Shown: positions 8,406 to 17,214 of the stretch, in pieces
Numbering within the stretch: position 1 is the first letter of the stretch
How the letters are laid out: each line of letters begins with the position of its first letter
NCBI RefSeq assembly: GCF_023516495.1
Contig: NZ_JAMGBC010000001.1
Span: 1,822,501 to 1,886,500, forward strand
DNA from: Sphingomonas anseongensis
Lineage (GTDB): Bacteria > Pseudomonadota > Alphaproteobacteria > Sphingomonadales > Sphingomonadaceae
Direction: 5' to 3'
DNA: 64,000 nucleotides
The notes under the pieces: model-generated
Seen by the model: the letters and a program-made list of their open reading frames with translations, nothing else
Databases searched by the model: none
Told to the model about the DNA's origin: nothing
Translations under genes and position numbers: made by a program

Positions 8406-10091
8406 TTATTCGGCCAGCCTGTGGATCATCGCCTGCGGCGGCGGGTCGATGAAGAATTGCGCGATGGGATAGCCGTAGGCGACCAGCATCAGCAGCGCGA
8501 CGAGCAGATTCCACAGCCCAAATCCGTTGAGCGACGCCGGCACCCGCTCGGGCGGGTGAATGGCCTGAGCGTAGGCGATGGTCCTTGGAGCGCCCGGGAC
8601 TCCGGCGCGGTGAAGCAGCGCGATATTGTAGATGAACAGGAGTCCGCTCAGCGCGAGGATCACTCCTCCTGCAAGCGAGACGAGCACCCACGGCCCCCAG
8701 CTCGCGATCATCGGGTTGGAATAATCGAAGGCGGCGACCCGGCGCCACTGGCCCCACAGCCCGGTCCAATGCCACGGAAGCGTCATCACCATCATCCCGA
8801 TGAACCACATCCAAAGCTGGATCCGTAACGGGCGGAGGTCCTCGAACGAGCGGCCGGTGATGCTTGGCCAGATCGCATAGGCGATCGCGAAATACATGAT
8901 GACCACGGTGCCGCCGAAGATCAGGTGGAAATGCGCGGTGACCCAGCTGGTGTTGTGGACCATCGCGTTCATTCCGTAGCTCATGTTGATGAGCCCGCCG
9001 CCACCTCCGAAGAACAGCATCACGAAGGCAAGGCCGGTCGCGAGCACCATCGGGCGATCCCAGGGAAGCGTCCGGACCCAGCCGAGGAGCCCGCGGCCGC
9101 CACGCATGCGGCCAGCGATCTCGAACGAGGCGGTGATAGTGAAGATCGTCAGGAGCGTCGGGATCGTGACGAGGGCCGTCAGGAACATCTGGACGAACTT
9201 GAACCCGTTCGACTGCTCCGGGTCCATCATCAGGTGATGCATGCCGACCGGCAGCGAATAGAGAAGCAGGAGGACGAAGGCGAGCCGGCCCATCGTGTCC
9301 GAATAGAGGCGTCCGCCTGCTGCCCGCGGAGCCATTGTGTAGAAGGCGATATAGGCGGGGAAGAGCCAGAAATAGACGATGGGATGGAGCGTCCAGGAGA
9401 AGAGCGTCCGGGTCAGCCCTACGTCGATCGTCGAGTTGAAGCCGAACGCCGCAGGGATCACCTGGAACAAGAGCTCGGCGGCAACTCCGACCGTGGTCCA
9501 CAGCCACATCACCGCGTTGGCGACGGTCGCGTACATGACCAGCGGCACCGGCTTACCTCGGTTGGCGGCCTTCCACTGGCGCATGGCGACGAGCATCAGC
9601 ACGCACCATACCCACGATGCGACCACCGTCAGGGTGATCCCGATGTAGAACCAGGGCGTGGCCGTCATCGGCGGGTAGAAGGTGTAGAGGACGGACGCAT
9701 TGCCGCTGAGGACCGACAGCGCCGCCATCAGCACTCCGGCGAGGCCGACGATATAGGCGCCCCAGGCGATCGAAAGGCCCGGCAGCGGCCGCCGAAGCGA
9801 GGTCTCGGCGACATAATAGCCGAAGCCCATGATGAAGAAGGTCGTCAGCACATAGGCCATCGACACTCCGTGAAGAGTCACGGAGCGGAAGTAATTGGCG
9901 GCGGTATGGTAGGGCGCTTCGACCGGGCTGCGGGCCCACATCTGCCAGACGCCAAGAAGGATCGCGATTCCGAACGCGGCGAAGGCGAGCCACATGTGGG
10001 CGAGGACGAGCCGCGAAGTCTGGAGCTCGGCCGTTGCGGACGTGCGACCGCGGCGAGGCGCCGCCGGAGCCGGCTTAGCTAGCGTCGCCAC
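8406..10091 (-). CDS. B-family (ba3-like) haem-copper oxidase subunit I
   Basis: This is the catalytic subunit of a terminal oxidase, about 561 residues with some 13-15 membrane helices. Active-site signatures are HGVSMAYVL (low-spin haem ligand), HPIVYFWLFPAY (CuB histidine with the following tyrosine), VGMHHLM (CuB histidine pair) and VHNTSWVTAHFHLIFGG (haem ligands). The HPxVYFWLxPxY form is that of B-type oxidases rather than the A-type aa3 enzymes. GTG 10091 is preferred because GGGGAGGG lies 6-8 bases before it. An ATG at 10112 lies upstream of that ribosome-binding site. It overlaps the end of the subunit II gene. Confidence 0.9.
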   Translation of the reverse strand: MATLAKPAPAAPRRGRTSATAELQTSRLVLAHMWLAFAAFGIAILLGVWQMWARSPVEAPYHTAANYFRSVTLHGVSMAYVLTTFFIMGFGYYVAETSLRRPLPGLSIAWGAYIVGLAGVLMAALSVLSGNASVLYTFYPPMTATPWFYIGITLTVVASWVWCVLMLVAMRQWKAANRGKPVPLVMYATVANAVMWLWTTVGVAAELLFQVIPAAFGFNSTIDVGLTRTLFSWTLHPIVYFWLFPAYIAFYTMAPRAAGGRLYSDTMGRLAFVLLLLYSLPVGMHHLMMDPEQSNGFKFVQMFLTALVTIPTLLTIFTITASFEIAGRMRGGRGLLGWVRTLPWDRPMVLATGLAFVMLFFGGGGGLINMSYGMNAMVHNTSWVTAHFHLIFGGTVVIMYFAIAYAIWPSITGRSFEDLRPLRIQLWMWFIGMMVMTLPWHWTGLWGQWRRVAAFDYSNPMIASWGPWVLVSLAGGVILALSGLLFIYNIALLHRAGVPGAPRTIAYAQAIHPPERVPASLNGFGLWNLLVALLMLVAYGYPIAQFFIDPPPQAMIHRLAE

Positions 10092-10620
10092 AGCTCGCCC
10101 TCCCCTCGGCATCGGGCCGGAACTGCTCCGGCGGAACCACCTTGATCGTCGCCAGCATCTGGCTGTGGCCGAGCCCGCAATATTCGTGGCACGGCATCAG
10201 CAGGTCGCCGAGCTTCGTCAGGCGCGTGTGCACCTGCGACACATAGCCCGGAACGACCATCGTATTGACGTTGGTGCCGGTGATCAGGAGCCCGTGAATG
10301 ACGTCGGGAGACGTCACCCGGAAGGTGACGTCACGGTTCGCCGGCAGAATGATGCAGTTGGGAACGAACTCGAACTGCGTGGCGATGATCCGTGCGACGA
10401 TCCGGCCGTTCGGGTCGACGGTCGTCCCGAGATTGGCCTCGGTGAACTCGGCGGACAGGTGGAGCGTCTTGGGATCCGCATATTCGCGGTTGCTCGGCGG
10501 ATTCATGTGCATCGTGATCGCCGCGAACAGGATCGCCGCGAGGATGAGGGCGACCGTTCCCCCGACGACCAGGGCCCAGCGAACCTCCGACTTGACGATC
10601 GATTGCTCGCTGAGCGCCAT
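10075..10620 (-). CDS. B-family haem-copper oxidase subunit II (CuA)
   Basis: This is a 181-residue subunit II with one N-terminal membrane helix (residues about 15-37) and a periplasmic cupredoxin domain. The binuclear CuA site is complete: the upstream histidine in DVIHGLL and then CHEYCGLGHSQM (Cys-x3-Cys-x3-His-x2-Met). The single helix instead of two, and the short length, fit B-family oxidases. Its ATG overlaps the stop of the small upstream subunit as TGATG, and its 3' end overlaps subunit I. Confidence 0.92.
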   Translation of the reverse strand: MALSEQSIVKSEVRWALVVGGTVALILAAILFAAITMHMNPPSNREYADPKTLHLSAEFTEANLGTTVDPNGRIVARIIATQFEFVPNCIILPANRDVTFRVTSPDVIHGLLITGTNVNTMVVPGYVSQVHTRLTKLGDLLMPCHEYCGLGHSQMLATIKVVPPEQFRPDAEGRASCGDAS

Positions 10621-10814
10621 CAGCCGACCGTCCCGCGCGGGATGAAAATGAAGAAATAAAGGATCAGCCAGCCAACCAGGAGGGCGGCGACGGCGACAGC
10701 GGAAATGGCCGCAGCTCCCATCGGCGCCTCGCTTCCCGCGGCGTCAATTCTTTCCAGCTCTTCGGCGTCGCTCGAAAAATCGTGAGCCGTCGCCGGGTAG
10801 GATTCTTCAGCCAA
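10620..10814 (-). CDS. Small single-helix oxidase subunit (IIa-like)
   Basis: This is a small protein of about 64 residues with an acidic N-terminus and one C-terminal transmembrane helix (AAAISAVAVAALLVGWLILYFFIFIP). Its place ahead of subunit II matches subunit IIa of ba3-type oxidases. TTG 10814 is chosen because an AGGGGG sequence lies 5 bases before it; a GTG two codons upstream overlaps that sequence. It is translationally coupled to subunit II by TGATG. Assignment rests mainly on operon position and topology. Confidence 0.7.
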   Translation of the reverse strand: MAEESYPATAHDFSSDAEELERIDAAGSEAPMGAAAISAVAVAALLVGWLILYFFIFIPRGTVG

Positions 10815-10890
10815 GCGCACCCCCTGTCCGGCGCGTTAGATGCGTCACTAAGCAGCGGCGCGGGCGTCGCGTCAAGCTTGGGGGAATTAC

Positions 10891-11988
10891 CTATTCCTCG
10901 CTTCGGATAAGGACTGCTTCGCCGACAAGAAGGAACAAGAAGAAAGGCGCCCAGGCTGCGAGCATCGGCGGGTAGGCGCCGACATTTCCCATCGCCAGGC
11001 TGAAATTGTCCGCGACGAAATAGGCGAAGCCGAGCGCCATTCCGATGCAGGCGCGCAGGAGGACCTGGCCGGACCGCGCAAGGCCGAATGCGGCCACCGC
11101 GGCGAGGAGCGGCATCAGCAGGATCGACAATGGTCCCGAGATCTTGTGCCACATCCCGGCGCGCGCTGCGGAGGTCGTCTTTCCGGCCGCCTCCATGTCC
11201 TCGATCTTTTGCCGGAGGGGGAAGAAGCCGGTCTCGTCGGGGTCGACCTTGGCGAGCGTCAGCTCCTCGCGTGCGACGCCCTCGAGCGCTGTCGTGCGGG
11301 GCAGCTTGCGGACCAGGTTCATTCCGGCATCGTAGACTCGAACGTTGTCGAGCCTCCAGGCGGAGCCCTCCGGCACCGCTCGAGCGGCATCGACGATGCG
11401 TTTCAATTCGCCGCCCTGGCGCTCGTAGATGGTCAGCCCCTCCGCGCGGAAGCTGCTTCCGTGCCCGGCGACCTGCCTTGCGCGAACCAGGCTGCCGTCG
11501 TGGATCAGCCAGACGTTGCTGAGCACTCCGCTTTCCGGTGGAATCGGCTTGTAGTCATTGTCGGTCCAGGCGTTTACGACCCGCGCCGAGCGGACGACGA
11601 CGGTCTCGTTGAACGCGAAGGCGAGCACCGCGACGGCGACGCTTGCGACGATCAGCGGAGCGAGGATCTGGTGGGCCGAAATGCCGGCCGCCTTCATCGC
11701 AACCACCTCGCTGTTCTGGTTGAGCCCGACGAAGACGATCAGAGTCCCCAGAAGCACGGAGAACGGAAGGAAGCGCGACACGAGCAGCGGGATCCGGAGC
11801 CCGACATATTCCCAAAGCTGCGCATCGCCGTTGCCCGGGACCGCGAGGATCTTTCCGGATTCGCCGAGAAGGTCGAGCGCCATGAGGACCAGCACCAGCC
11901 CGACGAGGACGGCGAAGCTTCGGGTCAGGTAGAGGCGCACCGTGTAGAAAGCGAGCTGGCGCGACGGGAAGAATTCGAGGTTGATCAC
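10891..11988 (-). CDS. lptG: LptG-type lipid export permease (LptF/LptG family)
   Basis: This is a 365-residue permease with an N-terminal membrane helix pair, a large periplasmic beta domain (residues about 130-260, containing NVWLIHDGSLVRARQV) and three C-terminal helices. That is the layout of the LptG/LptF half of the LPS extractor LptB2FG. The GTG start at 11988 overlaps the stop of lptF as GTGA. An upstream open frame inside lptF is only a shadow. In organisms where sphingolipids replace LPS the cargo may be a glycosphingolipid; this is an inference from the neighbouring genes, not visible in the protein. Confidence 0.88.
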   Translation of the reverse strand: MINLEFFPSRQLAFYTVRLYLTRSFAVLVGLVLVLMALDLLGESGKILAVPGNGDAQLWEYVGLRIPLLVSRFLPFSVLLGTLIVFVGLNQNSEVVAMKAAGISAHQILAPLIVASVAVAVLAFAFNETVVVRSARVVNAWTDNDYKPIPPESGVLSNVWLIHDGSLVRARQVAGHGSSFRAEGLTIYERQGGELKRIVDAARAVPEGSAWRLDNVRVYDAGMNLVRKLPRTTALEGVAREELTLAKVDPDETGFFPLRQKIEDMEAAGKTTSAARAGMWHKISGPLSILLMPLLAAVAAFGLARSGQVLLRACIGMALGFAYFVADNFSLAMGNVGAYPPMLAAWAPFFLFLLVGEAVLIRSEE

Positions 11989-13184
11989 GCCGGGCGTGCC
12001 CGCGGCATCAGCGAACGGATCCGGCGGACGAGCTTGGCCGCCGCCCATTCGAGCGCTCCGATCGGCTGGCCGCCCGGCTTGTGCGCGATCACGTGGTACA
12101 TCCAGCCGATCAGCGCGACGAGCATGGTGAACGGCACCCACATCGCGAGAATGGGGTCGAGGCGCCCTTGGGCCCCGGCAAATCGACCGTACTGATTGAC
12201 CTTGTGGTAGGCGACGACGAGCACGATCCCGACGAAGATGCCGAGCGCCGACGTGCTTCGCTTCGGCGGCACGGCCAGGGCGACGGCCAGCATCGGAAGC
12301 ATCGCCATCATCAGGATCTCGACCACCCGGAAATGGAAGTTCGACTGCGCGCCGAGCATCTGCTCCCGGCTCTTCGCTTCGCCGCGATAGCCGAGGCGGA
12401 ACAGCTCGCTGAAATATAGCTCGTCATAGTCGAGGCCGCGCCCGCGGAAGGGATCGATCGCCGGAACAGTGATCGGAAGGTCGTAGCTGTTGAAGGCGAG
12501 CGTGCGGGGCGAGGCGAACTTGGGCGATTGCTGAACCAACTTACCGTTGTGAAGCCTGAACAGGATCACACGCGGGTCGTCGGTCGACAGGAAGCGGCCG
12601 CCCTGCGCGGTTGCGGCGACGCTTCCGCCGTGGCCGTCGTCGGCAGCGACGAAGATGCCCTGCAGCCGAGTCCCGTGCTCCTCGCTCCTGTCGATGCGAA
12701 GCGTAAGGCGCTTGCCGATGTGGTTGAATTCGCCGACCTTTATCGACGCTCCGAGAGCGCCCGAGCGGAGGTCGAAGCGGAGGCCTTCATATTTGTAATG
12801 AGCGTAGGGATTGAGGTAGCCGACGATCACAGCGTTCAGCACCATCAGGACCGCCGCGTACATGTAAGGCACGCGAAGGAGGCGGCCGAACCCGACGCCA
12901 ATGCCGCGCAATGCGTCGAGCTCCGACGACAGCGCCAGCTTCCGGAACGCCAACAGGATCCCCATCAGGAGCCCGATCGGGATTCCCAGCGAGAAATATT
13001 CGGGGAGTAGGTTGGCGAGCATCCGCCACACCACGCTGACGGGGCCGCCCGTGTTGACGACGAAGTCGAACAGCCGGAGCATCTTGTCGAGCACCAGAAG
13101 CATCGCCGCCAGGATGAGGGTCCCGAACAGCGGCACCGCGATCGAGCGGGCGAGATATCGGTCGATGAGCGTCAGGCGGCTCAA
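11985..13184 (-). CDS. lptF: LptF-type lipid export permease (LptF/LptG family)
   Basis: This is a 399-residue partner permease with the same family architecture: helices near residues 12-35, 60-80 and 100-120, a periplasmic domain with SYDLPITVPAIDPFRGRGLDYDELYF, then three helices near the C-terminus. The pair would pull an amphipathic lipid from the inner membrane into a periplasmic bridge, powered by LptB, which is not encoded here. It is coupled to lptG by a 4-base overlap. It diverges from the lipid kinase gene at 13297, so the two share a 112-base promoter region. Confidence 0.9.
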   Translation of the reverse strand: MSRLTLIDRYLARSIAVPLFGTLILAAMLLVLDKMLRLFDFVVNTGGPVSVVWRMLANLLPEYFSLGIPIGLLMGILLAFRKLALSSELDALRGIGVGFGRLLRVPYMYAAVLMVLNAVIVGYLNPYAHYKYEGLRFDLRSGALGASIKVGEFNHIGKRLTLRIDRSEEHGTRLQGIFVAADDGHGGSVAATAQGGRFLSTDDPRVILFRLHNGKLVQQSPKFASPRTLAFNSYDLPITVPAIDPFRGRGLDYDELYFSELFRLGYRGEAKSREQMLGAQSNFHFRVVEILMMAMLPMLAVALAVPPKRSTSALGIFVGIVLVVAYHKVNQYGRFAGAQGRLDPILAMWVPFTMLVALIGWMYHVIAHKPGGQPIGALEWAAAKLVRRIRSLMPRARPA

Positions 13185-13296
13185 TATTTGGTCGTCCCTA
13201 CACCATCATTTGGCCGCAAAGCGGGTGGAAACGGGCAAGTGGGCCAAAGCCTTTCCCGAACGGCTCGGTCTTGTCGAGGTCTAGCGGTTCAAAGCC

Positions 13297-14346
13297 ATGT
13301 CGAAAACACAGCTGAAGGAAAATGAGGCGATGCCGGTCGCGACGCCTTCGGCTGCGGCCGAGTGCCGCCGGCTGGCATCGAGGCCGCGCGTTGCCCTCCT
13401 TTCGAACCCCAGGTCCACCGGAAACATCGCCAAGCTGTCCCGGATCCGGAGCTATTGCGCCGAGCACCCCGACATCTTCCACTACGAAGTCGAGCATGTG
13501 GACCAGATTGGCGACGCACTGACGTCGATTGCGAGGGTGCGGCCCAAGATGCTGGTCATCAACGGCGGTGACGGCACCGTCCAGGCGGCGCTGACGGCGA
13601 TCCACAACGGCAATCATTTCGAAGGCTCGCCGCCTCCGGTCGCGGTCATCCCGAGCGGCAAGACCAACCTGATCGCCCTCGACCTCGGAGTGCACGGCGA
13701 CCCCATCGTGGCGCTCGAGCGGCTGGTCGAGCTCGCCCAGGGCGACCTTGGCAAGCATCTCGTGGCAAAGGAACTGATCGCGCTTCGCGAGGATGGATCG
13801 GAGCGGCCGGTGATCGGCATGTTCCTCGGCGGCGCCGGCCTTGCCGACACCATGCTTTACTGCAGGAACAAGATCTATCCGCTCGGCCTTCCCAACGCTG
13901 TAAGCCACGGGCTGACGGCGATCGCGGTCCTGTTCCGGCTGCTGTCCGGCATAAAGGCGAGCTTCCTCCCGCCAAAGGCAAGCATGCTTCAGGTCTCGAC
14001 CGGCTCGACCCATTCGATCACCGGCCGCTTCACCCTGCTCATCGTCACGACGCTCGAGAAGCTCCTCCTGTCCGGCGAGATGGGTGGCGAGGGGCGCGGG
14101 CCGCTGAAGCTGGTTGCGATCGAGGAGCGGCCGTCGTCGGTGCTCCGTGCGCTGATCGCCGGGATGACCGGCGGCTACAAGGGCCGCAAGATGCGCGGAA
14201 TCCACTTCGAGGAAGCGGACGAGATCACCATCGAAGGCGACAGCTCCAACGTCATCCTCGACGGCGAGACGTTCCGCGCCAATCGCGGAAGCCCGATCAG
14301 CCTAAGGTCGGCCCGGCCGCTGTCCTTCGTCCGCCTCGCGGCCTAG
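13297..14346 (+). CDS. Diacylglycerol-kinase-family lipid kinase
   Basis: This is a 349-residue lipid kinase of the DAGK/YegS/sphingosine-kinase catalytic family. The core begins at RVALLSNPRSTGN, where SNPRST is the nucleotide-binding strand and turn. It is followed by MLVINGGDGTVQAALTAI with the invariant GGDGT motif, and by PVAVIPSGKTNLIALDLG. The C-terminal beta domain includes GRFTLLIVTTLEKLL and a late ILDGETF turn. It would phosphorylate a membrane lipid hydroxyl using ATP. The acceptor could be diacylglycerol or, given spt 3 kb away, ceramide; motifs alone cannot tell these apart. It is followed after 10 bases by the next gene, with which it is probably co-transcribed. Confidence 0.88.
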   Translation: MSKTQLKENEAMPVATPSAAAECRRLASRPRVALLSNPRSTGNIAKLSRIRSYCAEHPDIFHYEVEHVDQIGDALTSIARVRPKMLVINGGDGTVQAALTAIHNGNHFEGSPPPVAVIPSGKTNLIALDLGVHGDPIVALERLVELAQGDLGKHLVAKELIALREDGSERPVIGMFLGGAGLADTMLYCRNKIYPLGLPNAVSHGLTAIAVLFRLLSGIKASFLPPKASMLQVSTGSTHSITGRFTLLIVTTLEKLLLSGEMGGEGRGPLKLVAIEERPSSVLRALIAGMTGGYKGRKMRGIHFEEADEITIEGDSSNVILDGETFRANRGSPISLRSARPLSFVRLAA

Positions 14347-14356
14347 GCCTTCCCAC

Positions 14357-15220
14357 ATGCGCGAGCTTAGGGACCTCGTCGCCGAGGAGCTGGATTCGCC
14401 CGTCGATAAACGGGTGGCCGAGTTCGCCGAAGCCATCGCCAAGGCGCACGGCAAGGCGGCGCGGGCGGTGCTCTTCTACGGCTCCTGCCTTCGCCAGAAG
14501 CAGCTCGAAGGGCTGATGCTCGATTTCTACCTGATCGTTTCGGACTATCGCGAGGCGTACGACCGCAAATGGCTCGCCGTCGCGAACCGGCTGCTGCCCC
14601 CCAACGTCTTCTATTTTGAGCACGGCGGGCTCGTCGCCAAATATGCGGTGCTGAGCGAGGCGGATTTCTACCGTCTCAACGGCCCGGAAGCGAGCAGCGT
14701 CTCGGTGTGGGCGCGTTTCGCCCAGCCTTCGCGGCTGGTGTGGAGCGCCGACGAGCGCGCTCGGGTGGCGGCAATTGACGCGGTATCCCGAGCAGCGCCG
14801 ACGCTGCTCGCAGCGGCCGGGCGAGTCGAGGGTGAAGTCCCGCTGGATTGGTGGCGGCGGGCGTTCGCGCTCACATATTCCGCCGAATTGCGAGCGGAGG
14901 GGCGGGCACGTGCAAGCTCGGTCGTCGACGTGGAGCGGGAGCGGTACGAGCGCTTCAGCGCCCCTGCCATAGCCGCGACACCGCCCAAGCTGCCCCGCCA
15001 GCCGAGCTGGGCATGGCGCAGGGTGGAAGGGAAATTCCTGTCGGTGGCTCGGCTTGCCAAGGCCAGCTTCACCTTCGCCGGCGGCGCCGACTACATTGCC
15101 TGGAAGATCAACCGCCACGCCGGAACGCAGATCGAGCTGAAGGGCTGGCAGCGGCGCTGGCCGCTTCTGGCAGGAATTACCTTGCTTCCGCGGCTGCTGC
15201 GGTCGGGGGCAATTCGCTAG
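14357..15220 (+). CDS. Nucleotidyltransferase-like protein of unknown function (Tam41-like pattern)
   Basis: This is a 287-residue protein without signal peptide. Near residue 36 it shows AVLFYGSCLRQ, a G-S turn, then LDFYLIVSD about 20 residues later. The GS...DxY spacing suggests a nucleotidyltransferase fold and recalls the mitochondrial CDP-diacylglycerol synthase Tam41, though the match is weak by eye. The C-terminus (GGADYIAWKINRHAG) is basic and hydrophobic, suiting membrane contact. It sits 10 bases after the lipid kinase. If the kinase makes a lipid phosphate, this enzyme could activate it with a nucleotide; that is inference. Its 3' end overlaps the convergent histidine kinase by 44 bases. 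Confidence 0.6.
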   Translation: MRELRDLVAEELDSPVDKRVAEFAEAIAKAHGKAARAVLFYGSCLRQKQLEGLMLDFYLIVSDYREAYDRKWLAVANRLLPPNVFYFEHGGLVAKYAVLSEADFYRLNGPEASSVSVWARFAQPSRLVWSADERARVAAIDAVSRAAPTLLAAAGRVEGEVPLDWWRRAFALTYSAELRAEGRARASSVVDVERERYERFSAPAIAATPPKLPRQPSWAWRRVEGKFLSVARLAKASFTFAGGADYIAWKINRHAGTQIELKGWQRRWPLLAGITLLPRLLRSGAIR

Positions 15221-17165
15221 ACTGGAGAGCGGTGGCGACTGCGGATGCTAGCGCGCCGACCGTGAATGGCTTGCGCAAAAGCTCGTGGCCGATGAGCGAG
15301 TCGCTGCCGCTTTCCCCGACATAGCCGGTGACGAACAGCACCGCGAAATCCTGCCGCTTTTCCTTCAGGATCTTGATCAGTTCAGGCCCGGTCATTTCCG
15401 GCATGATCACGTCGCTGATGACGAGGTCGAAGGTCTGCTTGTCGAAAATTCCGATCGCTTCTTCGCCGCTGGCGCAGGCGACCGGGTCGTAATCCAGGTC
15501 CTGGAGCGCCTCGACCGTGGAGGTCCGCACCCGCGGATCGTCTTCTACGACGAGGATCCGTGCTCCAGGGACTCGTTCCTCCTCGTTCATGCGACTTGTC
15601 GCGGCATGGAGCCGGATCGGTGGCTGGACCGAGCTTCGGGGCAAATAGATGGAAACGGTCGTGCCCTTGCCGACCTGGCTGTCGATCCCGACCTCGCCTC
15701 CGGACTGGTGGGCAAAGCCGAAGATCTGGCTGAGGCCGAGACCGGTCCCCTTGCCGACTGGCTTGGTCGTGAAGAACGGTTCAAACGCGCGTTCCTTCAC
15801 CTCTGGCGGCATTCCGCACCCGGTGTCGGTGACGGAGATGCGGACATATTCGCCGGGCCGAATATCGCCGACCTCGTTTGCGGAAACCTTAACGTTGGCA
15901 GTGCTGATCTTCAGCCGTCCCGCGCCGTCCATCGCGTCGCGGGCGTTCACCGCCAGGTTGACGATCGCATTCTCGAGCTGGTGCGGATCGACGTAGACGG
16001 GCCAGGTGTCTGCGGCGAGATCGACCTTTATGCGGACCCGCTCGCCCAGGGTGCGGTCGAGGAGGTCCGACATTCCCCCGACGAGTTGCCTTGGCTCGAC
16101 CCGCTCAGGCAGCAAGGGCTCGGAGCGTGCGAAGGACAATAATCTCCGGGTCAGCGCCGCGGCGCGGGTCGCGCCCTCCATCGCATTGTTGAGATGGGCC
16201 ATCACCTCTCGGCGAGGACCGTTGAGCCGCCTTCGCGCGAGATCGACTCCGCCGACGACCACGGCGAGCATATTGTTGAAATCGTGGGCGATTCCGCCGG
16301 TCAGCTGGCCTACTGCCTCCATTTTCTGGACCTGTCGCAACTGTGCTTCCGCAGCCTCGCGTTCGGCCGCTTCGGCCTTCAGCGCCTGGTTCGCCTCCCA
16401 AAGCTCGTGGGTGCGGTCTCGAACCGCCTGCTCCAAGACCTCCGCACGCTCGGATTCGTTCTCCGCCAGTCGACGCGCATAGGTGAATTGCCGAAGCGCC
16501 TGGATCGCCACCGCCCCCATCAGGATCGCGCCGATTCCGACCGCAAGCCCAAGCCAGCTCAGATAATCGGTGAAGCGGTCGGCGCGAGCGGAGAAGAACC
16601 GAGTCCGCTCCATCCGCTGCTGGAGGATCGTCCGCTCGTTCTCGGCGATCTCGCGGAGCTTGGCGTGGAGCGCGGGCTGCAGCGGCGGGTCCGCCTTCGG
16701 GCCGGCGGCCGCATAATAATAGCTGATCCCGAGGTCGCCCTGGTGGGCGGTGATCACCCGGGCGACATTGTCGAACTTGGCGCCCAGCTGGTCGTAGATG
16801 GCCTGCAGCTCCGCGAGCCGGTCCTGCTGGTCGCGGGTGGTGCTGGCGGCTCGCTTCAGCTGCCCGATCTGGTGGCCCGCAAGGCGCCAGTAGCTGAGAT
16901 AGACGTTGCCGCTGTTCTTGATATCGGCATCGAGCGCGAACCGCCCGAGCGCTGCCTCGGATCGCGACACGTTGGCGTCGATCGAGCGCGTAAGGATGGT
17001 GACGTCGTAGGCGTGGCGCTCCAGCTCGAGCGCCTTGTCGCGTTCTCCGTTGGACCAGGCGACGAGGACGACGAGGCCGAGAAGGAGGAGGACTGCGACT
17101 AGCGCGCCGGCGGCGGCTCCCCCGCGCCTCCAGTCGAAGCGTACCGCATCCCCACTCGGCGTCAT
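15177..17165 (-). CDS. Hybrid sensor histidine kinase with C-terminal receiver
   Basis: This is a 662-residue membrane sensor. Its order is: helix near residues 18-38, a periplasmic helical sensor (residues about 40-200), a second helix in [17 protein letters not shown], a coiled coil ([20 protein letters not shown]), HisKA with the phospho-histidine in [17 protein letters not shown], HATPase with [10 protein letters not shown] and GTGLGLSQI, then a receiver with [10 protein letters not shown], the acceptor aspartate in [13 protein letters not shown], and FVTGY and RKPF. ATG 17165 lies 49 bases after the spt stop, so the kinase may be the last gene of the acp-spt operon. No separate response regulator is adjacent. 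Confidence 0.9.
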   Translation of the reverse strand: MTPSGDAVRFDWRRGGAAAGALVAVLLLLGLVVLVAWSNGERDKALELERHAYDVTILTRSIDANVSRSEAALGRFALDADIKNSGNVYLSYWRLAGHQIGQLKRAASTTRDQQDRLAELQAIYDQLGAKFDNVARVITAHQGDLGISYYYAAAGPKADPPLQPALHAKLREIAENERTILQQRMERTRFFSARADRFTDYLSWLGLAVGIGAILMGAVAIQALRQFTYARRLAENESERAEVLEQAVRDRTHELWEANQALKAEAAEREAAEAQLRQVQKMEAVGQLTGGIAHDFNNMLAVVVGGVDLARRRLNGPRREVMAHLNNAMEGATRAAALTRRLLSFARSEPLLPERVEPRQLVGGMSDLLDRTLGERVRIKVDLAADTWPVYVDPHQLENAIVNLAVNARDAMDGAGRLKISTANVKVSANEVGDIRPGEYVRISVTDTGCGMPPEVKERAFEPFFTTKPVGKGTGLGLSQIFGFAHQSGGEVGIDSQVGKGTTVSIYLPRSSVQPPIRLHAATSRMNEEERVPGARILVVEDDPRVRTSTVEALQDLDYDPVACASGEEAIGIFDKQTFDLVISDVIMPEMTGPELIKILKEKRQDFAVLFVTGYVGESGSDSLIGHELLRKPFTVGALASAVATALQSSELPPTAAAAEAR

Positions 17166-17214
17166 GGCGTCAGTGTAGCCATGTCTGCAAGTCGACGAAA
17201 GTCGCCTGTCAGGA

